A stretch of DNA of 64,000 nucleotides from Sporobacter sp963663605 (GTDB lineage: Bacteria > Bacillota > Clostridia > Oscillospirales > Oscillospiraceae). Below, one piece after another: positions 17,658 to 26,036 of the stretch. Each line of letters opens with the position of its first letter. The stretch's first letter is position 1. A program made the translations under genes and the position numbers. The notes under the pieces are model-generated. The model did no database searches. It saw nothing but the letters and a program-made list of their open reading frames with translations, and was not told where the DNA came from. The stretch is taken from the NCBI GenBank assembly GCA_963663605.2, contig CAXXVF010000002.1, forward strand, positions 2,666,001 to 2,730,000. Direction: 5' to 3'.

Positions 17658-17754
17658 AATCAGATGTAGCGGACACTGTAGGAATAACCGGCCGATACTA
17701 TGCATACTGTAATATCTTACAAAAGTCAAAGTTTTTAGGAGGAGTGAAAACAAT

Positions 17755-20325
17755 TTGGAAAAGGTATATACTAACCTGACCACTGGCGGCCCCATCTCCG
17801 TTTACGTGGAAGACGGAAAGATTACCCGTATCCGTCCGCTCCAGGTCCCTGAGGAGGATTATCCGAAGCCCTGGACGGTCGAAGACAGATACGGAAACAA
17901 GTATAGCCCCCCTAAAGCGATGCGGGTTGCGCAGAATATTCTGGCAGAGCGCAACAGGCTCTATTCAGAAGACCGCATCCTCTATCCCATGAAGCGCGTA
18001 GACTGGGACCCCAACGGCGAACGCAATCCTCAAAACCGCGGCAAGAGCGGTTATGAGCGGATATCCTGGGATGAAGCCGCAACGTTGATTGCCAATGAGC
18101 TTAAACGCCTTGTGAAATTCAACGACGACGGAACGATCGACGGGCATCAGATTACAGCCATTACGAGTTCCCACCACAACTGGGGCATCGTTGGTTACAA
18201 AATGGCTCCCTTCGGACGTTTCTTCGGAATGCTCAATTTTACCCCCATCTTGGACAACCCCGACTCGTGGGAAGGCTGGTTGTGGGGCGCTCCGCATATG
18301 TGGGGCTTCTATTGGCGCCTTGGCCAGCCCGAGCAGTTCGACCTTCTGCAGGATGCGCTTAAGAACACCGATATGATCGTGTTCTGGTCAAACGACCCGG
18401 ATTCCACGCACGGCATCTATTCCGGACAGGAATCCAACATCTGGCGCGTATGGCTGAAGGAAATGGGTATGAAGTGCGTCTTCATCGACCCGTTTTACAA
18501 CTACACGAACGCCGTCATGGACGGCACATGGTTCGGACCCCGCCCGGGTACCGACACGGCTTTGGCTGCGGCGATTGCCTACACGTGGTTTGAAGACGAC
18601 ACGTACGATCACGACTATGTCGAGCGCAAGACGATCGGCATAGACGAATTCCGCGACTATATCATGGGTAAGGAAGACGGCGTTCCCAAGACACCCGAAT
18701 GGGCCGGCGAAAAATGCGGCATCCCCGCACGTCGTATCCGCGCTCTTGCAAAAGAGTGGGCGTCCAAAAAAGTCGCGCTCGCCGGCGGCGTCCGCGGCGG
18801 TGAAGGCAGCGCCTGCCGCGCGGCCTACGGTACGGAAGAAGCGCGTTTCCTCATCGCTCTGTCGGCTATGCAGGGCTTCGGCAAACCCGGTGTCTCCATT
18901 TGGGGCACGACGATGGGCGCGCCTGCCGACTACACCTGGTTCCCAGGCTATGCCGAGCCGCACTCCCAGATGGGCAAGTCTCCGGCTGCAAAGAACAAGT
19001 TTGCGATGACCAATTCCAACAAACAGCGCCTTTACAGGCTGACGTTCCCGGATGCCATCTTAAACGGAAAAGACGAATTTATCAGCGACGGCTTCTGCGG
19101 TCAGTCCATTGAGCAGCAGTTCGTCCCGCACGAATACCCGATCGAGGGCCGCGTCAAGCTGTTCTGGCGTTACGGCGGCAGCTTCTTCGGCACGATGACG
19201 GACACGAACAAATGGGCCAAGATGTATCAGAACGACGGCCCGTACGCTCTGGAATGCGTCATCAACCAGGACTGCTGGTTCGGCGGCGAAGCCAAGTATG
19301 CCGATATCATTCTCCCGGCCTGCACCAACCTCGAGCGCAACGACCTCGGCGAATGGTCCGTCGGCGGCGGCTATACAACGCACGCGGAGATCGGCAACAA
19401 CTGGCGTATCATTGTCCGCGAGCAGAAATGCGTCGAGCCGCTCGGCGATTCCAAATCCGACTATGAGATATTCACGCTTGTCGCTGAGAAACTTGGATTG
19501 GGCGAGACCTATACGGAAGGCAAAAACGAGGACGATTGGGCGGAAGCTTACTGGAACATCTCGGAGCTCTCCAAACGCATGAGCTGGGAAGAGTTCAACA
19601 AGAAGGGCTACTATATCGTTCCCGTTCCCGAAGATTACGAAGAGCATCCCGCGTTCCGCTGGTATTATGAAGATCGCGACTGCGATACCGAGGATTACCT
19701 CAATCCGAAGATCAAGGCCGAGAACAACATGAATACCCGCATCCCTACCGAGCATTCCAAGGAACTTGGTTCTTTCTCCGGCAAAATCGAGTTTGCCAGT
19801 GAAAGCCTCAAGAAGCTGTCTCCCGAGGACACCGAGCGTCCGCCGGTTCCGCATTATATTCCCAGCTGGGAAGGTCATGAAACGACGGAGCTTTATAAAA
19901 AATATCCGCTACAGATCATTTCCCCGCATCCGAGATTCAGCTTCCACACGCATTATGACAAACATACGTCATGGCTGGATGAAATCTCCGTCCATCGCGT
20001 CATAAAAGACGGCTACGCATACTGGCCTGCACGTATCAACCCCAAGGATGCTGCTGAGCGCAACATAAAAAACGGCGACCTCGTCGAACTGTACAACGAC
20101 CGGGGTAGCGTCATCTGCATAGCTGACGTTACCTATCGTGTGCCGGTCGGCATTATGCACAGCTACGGCTGCTCGGCCAAGTACGATCCCGTGGTTCCCG
20201 TTCCCGGCGCGACAGACAGAGGCGGCTGCGTCAACCTGCTGACAAGCGGCAGATTCCTGTCTAAAAACGCGCCCGGTATGGCGCCGAACTCCTGCCTCAT
20301 CGAGTGCAGAAAATGGGAGGGTTAA
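17755..20325 (+). CDS. athL: Pyrogallol-phloroglucinol transhydroxylase, large (Mo) subunit
   Basis: Moves a hydroxyl between phenols so that pyrogallol becomes phloroglucinol, with 1,2,3,5-tetrahydroxybenzene as co-substrate. 856 residues against 875 in Pelobacter acidigallici. The Mo-ligand triplet Asp170-Ser171-Trp172 and the His140/141 pair 30 residues earlier keep the spacing of that enzyme's Asp174-Ser175-Trp176 and His144. No N-terminal Fe-S motif, no signal peptide. TTG start with AGGAGGAG ten nt upstream. Its small subunit follows 2 nt after the stop. It is controlled by the MerR-type promoter and lies upstream of the genes for the next pathway steps. Clearly distinct from the three reverse-strand paralogs, for instance in GGVRGGEGSACRAAYGT where they read HGNGG.YIRGP. 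Confidence 0.88.
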   Translation: MEKVYTNLTTGGPISVYVEDGKITRIRPLQVPEEDYPKPWTVEDRYGNKYSPPKAMRVAQNILAERNRLYSEDRILYPMKRVDWDPNGERNPQNRGKSGYERISWDEAATLIANELKRLVKFNDDGTIDGHQITAITSSHHNWGIVGYKMAPFGRFFGMLNFTPILDNPDSWEGWLWGAPHMWGFYWRLGQPEQFDLLQDALKNTDMIVFWSNDPDSTHGIYSGQESNIWRVWLKEMGMKCVFIDPFYNYTNAVMDGTWFGPRPGTDTALAAAIAYTWFEDDTYDHDYVERKTIGIDEFRDYIMGKEDGVPKTPEWAGEKCGIPARRIRALAKEWASKKVALAGGVRGGEGSACRAAYGTEEARFLIALSAMQGFGKPGVSIWGTTMGAPADYTWFPGYAEPHSQMGKSPAAKNKFAMTNSNKQRLYRLTFPDAILNGKDEFISDGFCGQSIEQQFVPHEYPIEGRVKLFWRYGGSFFGTMTDTNKWAKMYQNDGPYALECVINQDCWFGGEAKYADIILPACTNLERNDLGEWSVGGGYTTHAEIGNNWRIIVREQKCVEPLGDSKSDYEIFTLVAEKLGLGETYTEGKNEDDWAEAYWNISELSKRMSWEEFNKKGYYIVPVPEDYEEHPAFRWYYEDRDCDTEDYLNPKIKAENNMNTRIPTEHSKELGSFSGKIEFASESLKKLSPEDTERPPVPHYIPSWEGHETTELYKKYPLQIISPHPRFSFHTHYDKHTSWLDEISVHRVIKDGYAYWPARINPKDAAERNIKNGDLVELYNDRGSVICIADVTYRVPVGIMHSYGCSAKYDPVVPVPGATDRGGCVNLLTSGRFLSKNAPGMAPNSCLIECRKWEG

Positions 20326-20327
20326 AA

Positions 20328-21164
20328 ATGGCGAGATTAGGATTTGTATTTAACGTAGAGCGCTGCAACGGCTGCTATTCCTGCTTCCTTGCGTGCAAAG
20401 ACGAGTTTACAGGCAACTGCCATCTGCCGACGGCTGAAGCAACGGTTGAAGGCGTTAATCTCGTTAAGGTTAACGAGATCGAATACGGCACCGGCAGCAA
20501 AGTTAAGGTCGACTATACGCACACGATCTGCCAGCAGTGTTCCAATCCCCCGTGTATGAACAAATACCCGGATCAGATTTATAAACGCGACGACGGCATT
20601 GTCATCATCGATCCGAAGAAGGCAAAGGGCAACCGGGAAATGGTCAACGCCTGCCCCTACGGCGCCATCGTCTATAACGAACAGGCCGACCTGCCGCAGA
20701 AATGCACCATGTGCGCGCATATGCGCGACGCAGGCGAGAAGGTCACCCGCTGCAGCGAGTGCTGCCCCAACCAGGCGGTACTGTTCGGCGATCTGGACGA
20801 TCCGAAGAGCGAAATTGCTATTTACGTCAAAGAGCACGCGGCCGAGCTGGAAAAGCTGCATCCCGAATACGGCACGGAGCCGAATGTGTATTACAGGAAT
20901 ATGCCGAAGCCGTTTATCTGCGGCGAAGTCGTTTGTGCCGATACAGACGCCTGCTGCAAGGGCGCCAAAGTTACCTGCACCGGCGAAGACGGCGCCGCCC
21001 AGGAGACCGTAACGGATTTCTTCGGCGACTTTGAATTCAGATTTTTGCCGAAAAACACCTGCTACACCGTCAAAGTTGAGGCGGCCGGTTACAAGCCCTG
21101 TCAGATCGAAACGAAGACGAGCGCTGCCGTCAACCTCGGCGAGATCTTTTTACAGAAGGCATAA
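20328..21164 (+). CDS. athS: Pyrogallol-phloroglucinol transhydroxylase, Fe-S small subunit
   Basis: 278 residues. Ferredoxin-type motifs CNGCYSCFLAC, CQQCSNPPC, NACPYG, CTMC and CSECCP bind [4Fe-4S] clusters that connect to the molybdenum centre. A C-terminal transthyretin-like domain from about residue 195 contains two extra cysteines (DACCKG). The second motif, CSNPPCMNKYPDQ, has lost the final CP found in the reverse-strand small subunits. The start at 20328 uses GGGAGG that overlaps the end of athL, so translation is coupled. Moderately similar to the two reverse-strand small subunits, so an older duplication. Confidence 0.88.
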   Translation: MARLGFVFNVERCNGCYSCFLACKDEFTGNCHLPTAEATVEGVNLVKVNEIEYGTGSKVKVDYTHTICQQCSNPPCMNKYPDQIYKRDDGIVIIDPKKAKGNREMVNACPYGAIVYNEQADLPQKCTMCAHMRDAGEKVTRCSECCPNQAVLFGDLDDPKSEIAIYVKEHAAELEKLHPEYGTEPNVYYRNMPKPFICGEVVCADTDACCKGAKVTCTGEDGAAQETVTDFFGDFEFRFLPKNTCYTVKVEAAGYKPCQIETKTSAAVNLGEIFLQKA

Positions 21165-21234
21165 AGTACAAAAATGCCGAACGTTGTCCGGAAACTGGAT
21201 GACGCGGGCGTTAATACACCCTGGAAGTTTACGG

Positions 21235-21261
21235 TTCCGGGCCGTTAAATACGGCCCGGAA
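21235..21261 (+). promoter_or_regulatory. Strong hairpin between athS and thiolase 2
   Basis: TTCCGGGCCGT and ACGGCCCGGAA form a perfect 11-bp stem with a 5-nt loop. No T run follows, so it is more likely an mRNA-processing or stability element, or an attenuator, than a full terminator. The rest of the 213-bp gap (21165-21377) shows no convincing gene. Confidence 0.5.
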
Positions 21262-21377
21262 TTGACCTTCGGTTAATCCGCGCAACCTTCAAACATTCAT
21301 TTGAAAATGAACCATGGCGGGGGCTTGTGCCGTCCGTCACGGTAATTTATAAGAATACAAGAAAGAAGTCTAAATCA

Positions 21378-22637
21378 ATGCTGAAAGAAGTTAGAGACGT
21401 AGTAATCGTTGACGGCTGTCGCACAGCTGTTGGCAACATGGGCGGCGCTTTGAAGCCGTTGCACGCCATCGATCTGGCCGAATGCGTCCTGAAAGGCAGC
21501 CTGGACCGCACCGGTATCGATCCAAAAGAGATTGATGAGGTTATTATGGGTCAATGCCGTCAGACCTCCGACGAGCCCAACATCGCACGTGTTGCCGCGT
21601 TGCGCGTAGGCATTCCTGTTGAATGTCCGGCATACACCGTTATGCGCCAGTGCGCTTCCGGTATGACAGCCCTTCAAAACGGCGCTATGGAAATTATGAC
21701 CGGTCATGCCGACGTTGTTCTCGCAGGTGGTACAGAAAGCATGTCCAACCCTGTGCATTACGTGCGTAACGCCCGCTGGGGCGTTGGCACCGGCAACGTG
21801 GAATTCGTTGATGCGCTGACCGAGGGGCAGTTCCAGAGCCAGCCTCAGGAGATGTTCGGCCGATATAACATGGGTGCCACAGCCGAGAATGTTGCCCAGG
21901 ATCTGGGCATCACCCGCGAAGAGCAGGATGCGTTTGCCCTTACGAGCCAGCTAAGAGCAATCGCCGCTATCGACGAAGGCCGCTTCAAGGAAGAGATCGT
22001 ACCCATTGAGGTGCCGCAGGGACGTAAAAAACCTCCCATCATTTTCGATACAGACGAGTTTCCCAGACGCGATACCAACCAGGAAAAAATGGCAAAGCTG
22101 AAGCCATGCTTCAACATCAAGAAAACAGAAGACGGCAGAATGTGGGGCGATACTGCGCTCACGGGTACCGTTACAGCTGCGTCCTCCTCCGGCAGAAATG
22201 ACGGTGCTTCCGTATGCATGCTTACGACACCTGAGAAGGCAAAAGAGCTTGGGCTCAAACCTCTCTGCAAGATTATCGGCATGGGTGTTGCCGGCAACGA
22301 TCCCCGCAGTATGGGTCTGGGTCCTGTCTACGCGGCGCCAAAGGCACTGAAGGACTCCGGCCTTTCCATAGATGATATTCAGCTTATTGAGATGAATGAG
22401 GCTTTTGCCGCCCAGTCCCTCGGCTGCCTTAAACTGCTTGGCTGGGAAGACAAGATGGACATCATCAACGTAAACGGCGGCGCTATCGCCCTGGGCCATC
22501 CCGTCGGCTCATCCGGCAGCCGCATTCTCATAACCCTGATATACGAGATGAAGCGCCGCGGCCTTAAGTACGGCCTTGCAACGCTTTGTATCGCAGGCGG
22601 AATGGGCCAGGCTACCGTCATCGAAATGTGCGATTAA
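21378..22637 (+). CDS. Acetyl-CoA C-acetyltransferase (thiolase), copy 2
   Basis: 419 residues. Catalytic Cys92 in RQCASGMTA, His in GHPVGSSGSR and the second Cys in CIAGGMG are present. It lies between athS and the reductase in the phenol cluster. The expected role is thiolysis of the acetoacetyl-CoA released by the triacetate-cleaving enzyme into two acetyl-CoA. The start at 21378 has only a modest GAAAGAAG ribosome site; the longer frame from 21327 has none. A broader beta-ketothiolase role cannot be excluded. Confidence 0.9.
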   Translation: MLKEVRDVVIVDGCRTAVGNMGGALKPLHAIDLAECVLKGSLDRTGIDPKEIDEVIMGQCRQTSDEPNIARVAALRVGIPVECPAYTVMRQCASGMTALQNGAMEIMTGHADVVLAGGTESMSNPVHYVRNARWGVGTGNVEFVDALTEGQFQSQPQEMFGRYNMGATAENVAQDLGITREEQDAFALTSQLRAIAAIDEGRFKEEIVPIEVPQGRKKPPIIFDTDEFPRRDTNQEKMAKLKPCFNIKKTEDGRMWGDTALTGTVTAASSSGRNDGASVCMLTTPEKAKELGLKPLCKIIGMGVAGNDPRSMGLGPVYAAPKALKDSGLSIDDIQLIEMNEAFAAQSLGCLKLLGWEDKMDIINVNGGAIALGHPVGSSGSRILITLIYEMKRRGLKYGLATLCIAGGMGQATVIEMCD

Positions 22638-22745
22638 ACTGCGCAGCGGCGTTGGCACGATATTTTTGAAATCTTTATAAATCGTAATTATTATCACCGC
22701 GCCGTGCGCGGTTGCAGATAATATATTATGAAAGGAGTAATTATC

Positions 22746-23552
22746 ATGGCAAGCAAACTTTTTGACCTCACCGGCAAGACCGCCGTCGTCGTCGGCGGAG
22801 CCGGCGGACTCGGACAGGCCATTGCGCAGGGACTTGTTGAAGCCGGCGCGAAGGTGCTTATCTCCAGCCGTAAGGAGGAGTCCCTTAAAAAAGCGAAAGA
22901 AGAGATCAAAGCCGCTACCGGTATCGATGTATGTTACTGCTCGGGAGACGCGACGAATGAGGCGCAGGTTGAGGCTCTTGTCGAGGATGCAAAAAAACAG
23001 CTCGGCGGAAAGATCACCATCCTTGTCAACGCCCAGGGCTTCAACAAGAAGCAGGATGCGCTTGATTTCGACATAGAGGTGTTCCGCTCCATGCTCGACG
23101 CCAACATAACGAGCTTTATGATCACCGCCAAGCATTTCGGCCGTCACTTCAAGGAAAACGGCTACGGAAAGATCGTCAATCTTTCCTCCGTCCGCGGCAA
23201 GATAGCAACGAAGGGGCCGGGCAACGCTGGTTACTGTTCCACCAAAGGCGCAGTCGACATGCTCACCAAGCAGCTGGCCTCCGAGTTCGGTCCGTTCGGC
23301 GTAACGGTCAACGCGCTTGGCCCGAACATCACGGCTACGCCGATGATGACAGCCATCTTTGAAAAGCGCGCGGCGGATGCCGGCGTGAGTGTTGAGGACT
23401 ATCTCGTCCAGCAGGGACAGGGTAACCCGATGCGCAAGATGGGCATGCCCGAGGACATTGTGGGCACAGCCGTCTTCCTCGCTGCACCGGCTTCAGATTT
23501 CATGACAGGCAATATCCTTTATCCCGACGGCGGCCTTACGGCTATAGGCTAA
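22746..23552 (+). CDS. SDR-family oxidoreductase, probable phloroglucinol reductase
   Basis: Classical short-chain dehydrogenase of 268 residues. The nucleotide-binding GGAGGLGQA at 17-25, Ser147/148, and Tyr163-x-x-x-Lys167 are all present. In known phloroglucinol-degrading clostridia an SDR of this kind reduces phloroglucinol to dihydrophloroglucinol with NADPH; position between the transhydroxylase and the cyclohydrolase genes supports that role. AAAGGAG precedes the ATG at 22746. The 3' side has a terminator and then a palindromic element. Family assignment is certain; substrate is inferred from context. Confidence 0.82.
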   Translation: MASKLFDLTGKTAVVVGGAGGLGQAIAQGLVEAGAKVLISSRKEESLKKAKEEIKAATGIDVCYCSGDATNEAQVEALVEDAKKQLGGKITILVNAQGFNKKQDALDFDIEVFRSMLDANITSFMITAKHFGRHFKENGYGKIVNLSSVRGKIATKGPGNAGYCSTKGAVDMLTKQLASEFGPFGVTVNALGPNITATPMMTAIFEKRAADAGVSVEDYLVQQGQGNPMRKMGMPEDIVGTAVFLAAPASDFMTGNILYPDGGLTAIG

Positions 23553-23563
23553 TAAAAAAGAAC

Positions 23564-23603
23564 AAAGGGCGCATTGTTCAGCAATGTGCCCTTCGTTTAT
23601 TTA
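23564..23603 (+). terminator. Terminator after the reductase gene
   Basis: AAGGGCGCATTG pairs with CAATGTGCCCTT around a 5-nt loop, then CGTTTATTT. It ends the athLS-thiolase-reductase transcript. Confidence 0.75.
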
Positions 23604-23762
23604 ATACTAAACACAAATAGAAACCATTGTATCTGACTCGTTCTTTTCCTGCCTATCGAACTCTTTCTCCTTGAAATACGTGAGTATTACTGCGTCGAAA
23701 AAGTTCGATAGTCAAAAAAATTACTTCGTCAGCTTTCAATGTTTTATACTTGTGTTTAGTAT
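23604..23762. repeat. 159-bp palindromic (MITE-like) element
   Basis: Both ends are perfect 13-bp inverted repeats (ATACTAAACACAA and TTGTGTTTAGTAT). Pairing continues inward: CATTG, CTGAC and a 10-bp perfect match CTATCGAACT / AGTTCGATAG occur in register on both arms, leaving a loop of about 25-35 nt. No open reading frame of note. It fills the gap between two convergent genes and ends 15 bp from the stop codon of the MerR gene. The shape fits a miniature inverted-repeat element or a large bidirectional terminator. No second copy was noticed in the window. Confidence 0.65.
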
Positions 23763-23777
23763 AAGCGTTTGTTTTAT

Positions 23778-24620
23778 TCAAGCGCGCGGGGTTGTTTTCG
23801 GCAAACCGTCGTCTGTTTCCTCAATCGGCAGCCAGACCTCGAAAAACCCGGTGATCTCGCCTTGCTCAACGACGCTGCATGCGAGATTGCCAAACGCGTA
23901 GCCGGCGACCGTCAGCCCGTTTTGTTCAGCGTAGCTTGTGAGAAAATCCAGATGCCGGGCCGTGAACTTGTCCTTGCCGGTGCTCGTGAATGCAGAGTGG
24001 ATGCAAAGCTTCGACGGCACCTGTTTGACGGGCGGCCGTATGGCGATACCGAATTCCTCGACGTACTGCATGCTGATCGAGAAGCCCCAGGCATAATCAT
24101 CACCGTCTCCTAACAGACCGTCCTCCGGCACTTCAAAATAACGCCTGGAGAAGGGCATGTATTTAAGCCATTGTCTGCTGAGACGCTGCAGCTCGGAATC
24201 CTTGTCGTAAATAGAGTTATAACGGTTTAAGTACCGGACAAAATCGGCGCTGCGCCGTATATCGCATTCTCCGATAGAGCCCCTGAGATTGGTCAGTATT
24301 TCCGAATATTTGCGGGTGCGCTCCAGGAGCATCTGCTGATACCGTATGGCTGCTTCAATCTCGTTGCCTTTGGCGTCAAGGGTTGTCATCAGGTCGTCAT
24401 AAGTATTCTGGGATACAATATGCGCCACCTGCTCGATCCCGAAACCGAAATTTTTAAACCACAGGCAGTCGATGAGGAAGTTGATATCCCAGGTATCATA
24501 GTACCTGTAATTATTAATGGGGTCTTTTTCCGGGGAAACAACGCCTTTTTCCTCATAGTAGCGTATAAGATCCGGTGAAATCCCGAGGATTCTCGCTACA
24601 TCTCCGATTTTATATCGCAA
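23778..24620 (-). CDS. MerR-family regulator of the phloroglucinol pathway (predicted activator)
   Basis: 280 residues. The N-terminal winged-helix (YKIGDVARILGISPDLIRYYEEKG, seen in two parts around residues 3-26) is that of MerR, followed by a coiled-coil region and a ligand-binding C-terminal half of about 170 residues. That half is too large for a metal sensor, so a small organic effector is likely. A TTG start at 24620 has GGGGGGTGA eight nt upstream; a GTG at 24632 would overlap that site. It lies between the two blocks of pathway genes, divergent from the cyclohydrolase gene. The two MerR-type promoters with matching dyads at 17627 and 24756 are its probable targets. The inducer could be phloroglucinol or pyrogallol. 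Confidence 0.82.
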   Translation of the reverse strand: MRYKIGDVARILGISPDLIRYYEEKGVVSPEKDPINNYRYYDTWDINFLIDCLWFKNFGFGIEQVAHIVSQNTYDDLMTTLDAKGNEIEAAIRYQQMLLERTRKYSEILTNLRGSIGECDIRRSADFVRYLNRYNSIYDKDSELQRLSRQWLKYMPFSRRYFEVPEDGLLGDGDDYAWGFSISMQYVEEFGIAIRPPVKQVPSKLCIHSAFTSTGKDKFTARHLDFLTSYAEQNGLTVAGYAFGNLACSVVEQGEITGFFEVWLPIEETDDGLPKTTPRA

Positions 24621-24755
24621 GGACGCCGTCACCCCCCGTTATTTTATAGAATATGCCAAAAAACCACAAAAAACAAACAGACCGGCTATTGACAATAAAT
24701 CTGCATATATTATATCTGATTTTTCATGAAAGTCCAATAAAAATACGCAAAGCTC

Positions 24756-24786
24756 TTGACTTTGGGATAATGCCAAGGTTTAAAAT
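24756..24786 (+). promoter_or_regulatory. MerR-type promoter of the cyclohydrolase operon
   Basis: TTGACT and TAAAAT are 19 bp apart, and the spacer has the dyad TTGG...CCAA. It is nearly the same sequence as at 17627-17657. It lies in the divergent region between the regulator and its target, 55 bp ahead of the start codon. Confidence 0.85.
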
Positions 24787-24840
24787 TGTTAGAGGACAGT
24801 AAAAAGTCACAAAAATCAAATGATTTTGGGAGGTTATACT

Positions 24841-25728
24841 ATGGCCTACATGCCACTCGATAAGAACAAGATGTATCTCGACAGGAACAAAATGACGAAG
24901 ATCCACGATCTGTCGCAGCCCTGGGGCGTTGACACGCCGCTGTGGCCGTTCCCCGGACCCCGTCAGGACCTTCTTTTCCCGCGCGGCCAGTACCTCGGCC
25001 GTTTCCACAAACGCACCAACACCTATACCGGCACGCTTCACGCCGGTACGCACATGGACGCGCCAAACCACGTTTTGCACGAAGAGGAAGTCGATCGCGA
25101 GAGAAACGGTTACTCCCTCAACGAGATCCCGCTGGAATATGCTATCGGCACCGGCGTTATCCTCGATATGCGCTATCTGAAGGACGAATTCGAAGCTAAA
25201 TGGAAGACCGGTTTTGAGGATGGACTTTGGACGGAGCTCAAGCCCGAGCACTTTGAAAAAGCATGTGCCAAAGACGGCCTCGAGATCCGGGAAAACGACT
25301 GGGTCGTCGTCAACACGGGCTGGCACCATTACTGGAGAAAGAACAACGACAAGTACTACAACTATTACGCCGGAATGGGCCCGGAAGTTGCCAATTGGCT
25401 TATCCACGAGAAGAAGATCAAGGGCATTACCGGCACATGGGGCGCCACCGACGCGCCGCTGTGGCATCATCCGCTCAGCCAGCAGATGCCGTGGCTGGAT
25501 GAAGCGTACCGCAAGGCGACCGGCAGAGATCCCACGGTGGACTTCCCGGATTACGAGCCCTGCCACAGACTCTTTATGCAGGCGGGCTGCTGCACCGTCG
25601 AGAACGCCGGCGGCGATATCGACGAAGTTACCGGCAAACGCATGATCATCGCGGCTTTCCCGTTCCGCTGCGAAATGGCCGACGGCGGATTCGTCCGACT
25701 CGTTGCCTGGGATCAAGGCTCGTTTTAA
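24841..25728 (+). CDS. Cyclase-family metal hydrolase, probable dihydrophloroglucinol cyclohydrolase
   Basis: 295 residues of the kynurenine-formamidase/cyclase fold. The signature HAGTHMDAPNH at 67-77 supplies the metal-binding His and Asp. Members of this family hydrolyse C-N or C-C bonds next to a carbonyl; in the phloroglucinol pathway the enzyme opens the dihydrophloroglucinol ring to 3-hydroxy-5-oxohexanoate. Start at 24841 with GGGAGG upstream. First gene behind the second MerR-type promoter. Family is certain, substrate inferred from the complete set of neighbours. Confidence 0.82.
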   Translation: MAYMPLDKNKMYLDRNKMTKIHDLSQPWGVDTPLWPFPGPRQDLLFPRGQYLGRFHKRTNTYTGTLHAGTHMDAPNHVLHEEEVDRERNGYSLNEIPLEYAIGTGVILDMRYLKDEFEAKWKTGFEDGLWTELKPEHFEKACAKDGLEIRENDWVVVNTGWHHYWRKNNDKYYNYYAGMGPEVANWLIHEKKIKGITGTWGATDAPLWHHPLSQQMPWLDEAYRKATGRDPTVDFPDYEPCHRLFMQAGCCTVENAGGDIDEVTGKRMIIAAFPFRCEMADGGFVRLVAWDQGSF

Positions 25729-25743
25729 GTAGCAAGGTAAAGA

Positions 25744-25778
25744 GTTTTGCCCCGCAAGTTTATCTTGTGGGGCAAAAC
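25744..25778 (+). terminator. Hairpin after the cyclohydrolase gene
   Basis: GTTTTGCCCCGCAAG and CTTGTGGGGCAAAAC form a 15-bp stem with one wobble and a 5-nt loop. No long T run follows, so termination may be partial and the downstream genes could still be read. Confidence 0.6.
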
Positions 25779-26036
25779 AATGAAAAAGAGTGTCACAGCC
25801 TGACTGCTCGCCTGCACACAAACGCCGAATCAGAAGCAGGCCTTAATCTCAGCAGTGCGCATGATTAGAGACACTTTTATCAGGGAAAAAAGCCGTTTAA
25901 GCAGAGGCGGAAAGATTGCACACGATCAAACGGCCCGCTGTCTTGCTGCTGACACGGCAGCTGAAAATGATGGATAATACCCCCGAACGGGGGGCCAATC
26001 ATTACTATTTGTGCGCGACAGCGCATGGGGGTTAAT
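25779..26036 (+). promoter_or_regulatory. Structured non-coding leader before the hydroxy-oxohexanoate dehydrogenase gene
   Basis: No convincing gene in these 258 bases. Several stems can be drawn: GCCGTTT (25890s) with AAACGGC, CCCCC/GGGGG near 25980-25993 inside an AATGAT/ATCATT stem, and TGCGC/GCGCA just before the start. The GGGGG ribosome site at 26027-26031 could pair with the same CCCCC run, which would make two exclusive folds. I do not recognise a known riboswitch class. Confidence 0.4.

Noticed and set aside
8015..20325. Formate dehydrogenase, nitrate reductase or acetylene hydratase as identity of the Mo subunits
   Set aside because: All four lack the N-terminal cysteine motif for an Fe-S cluster, keep Ser in a DSW triplet as Mo ligand, and have a small subunit with a transthyretin-like tail, which fits the transhydroxylase group.
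21175..21249. A 24-codon open frame between athS and the thiolase
   Set aside because: No ribosome site, and its end coincides with the hairpin; too short to support.
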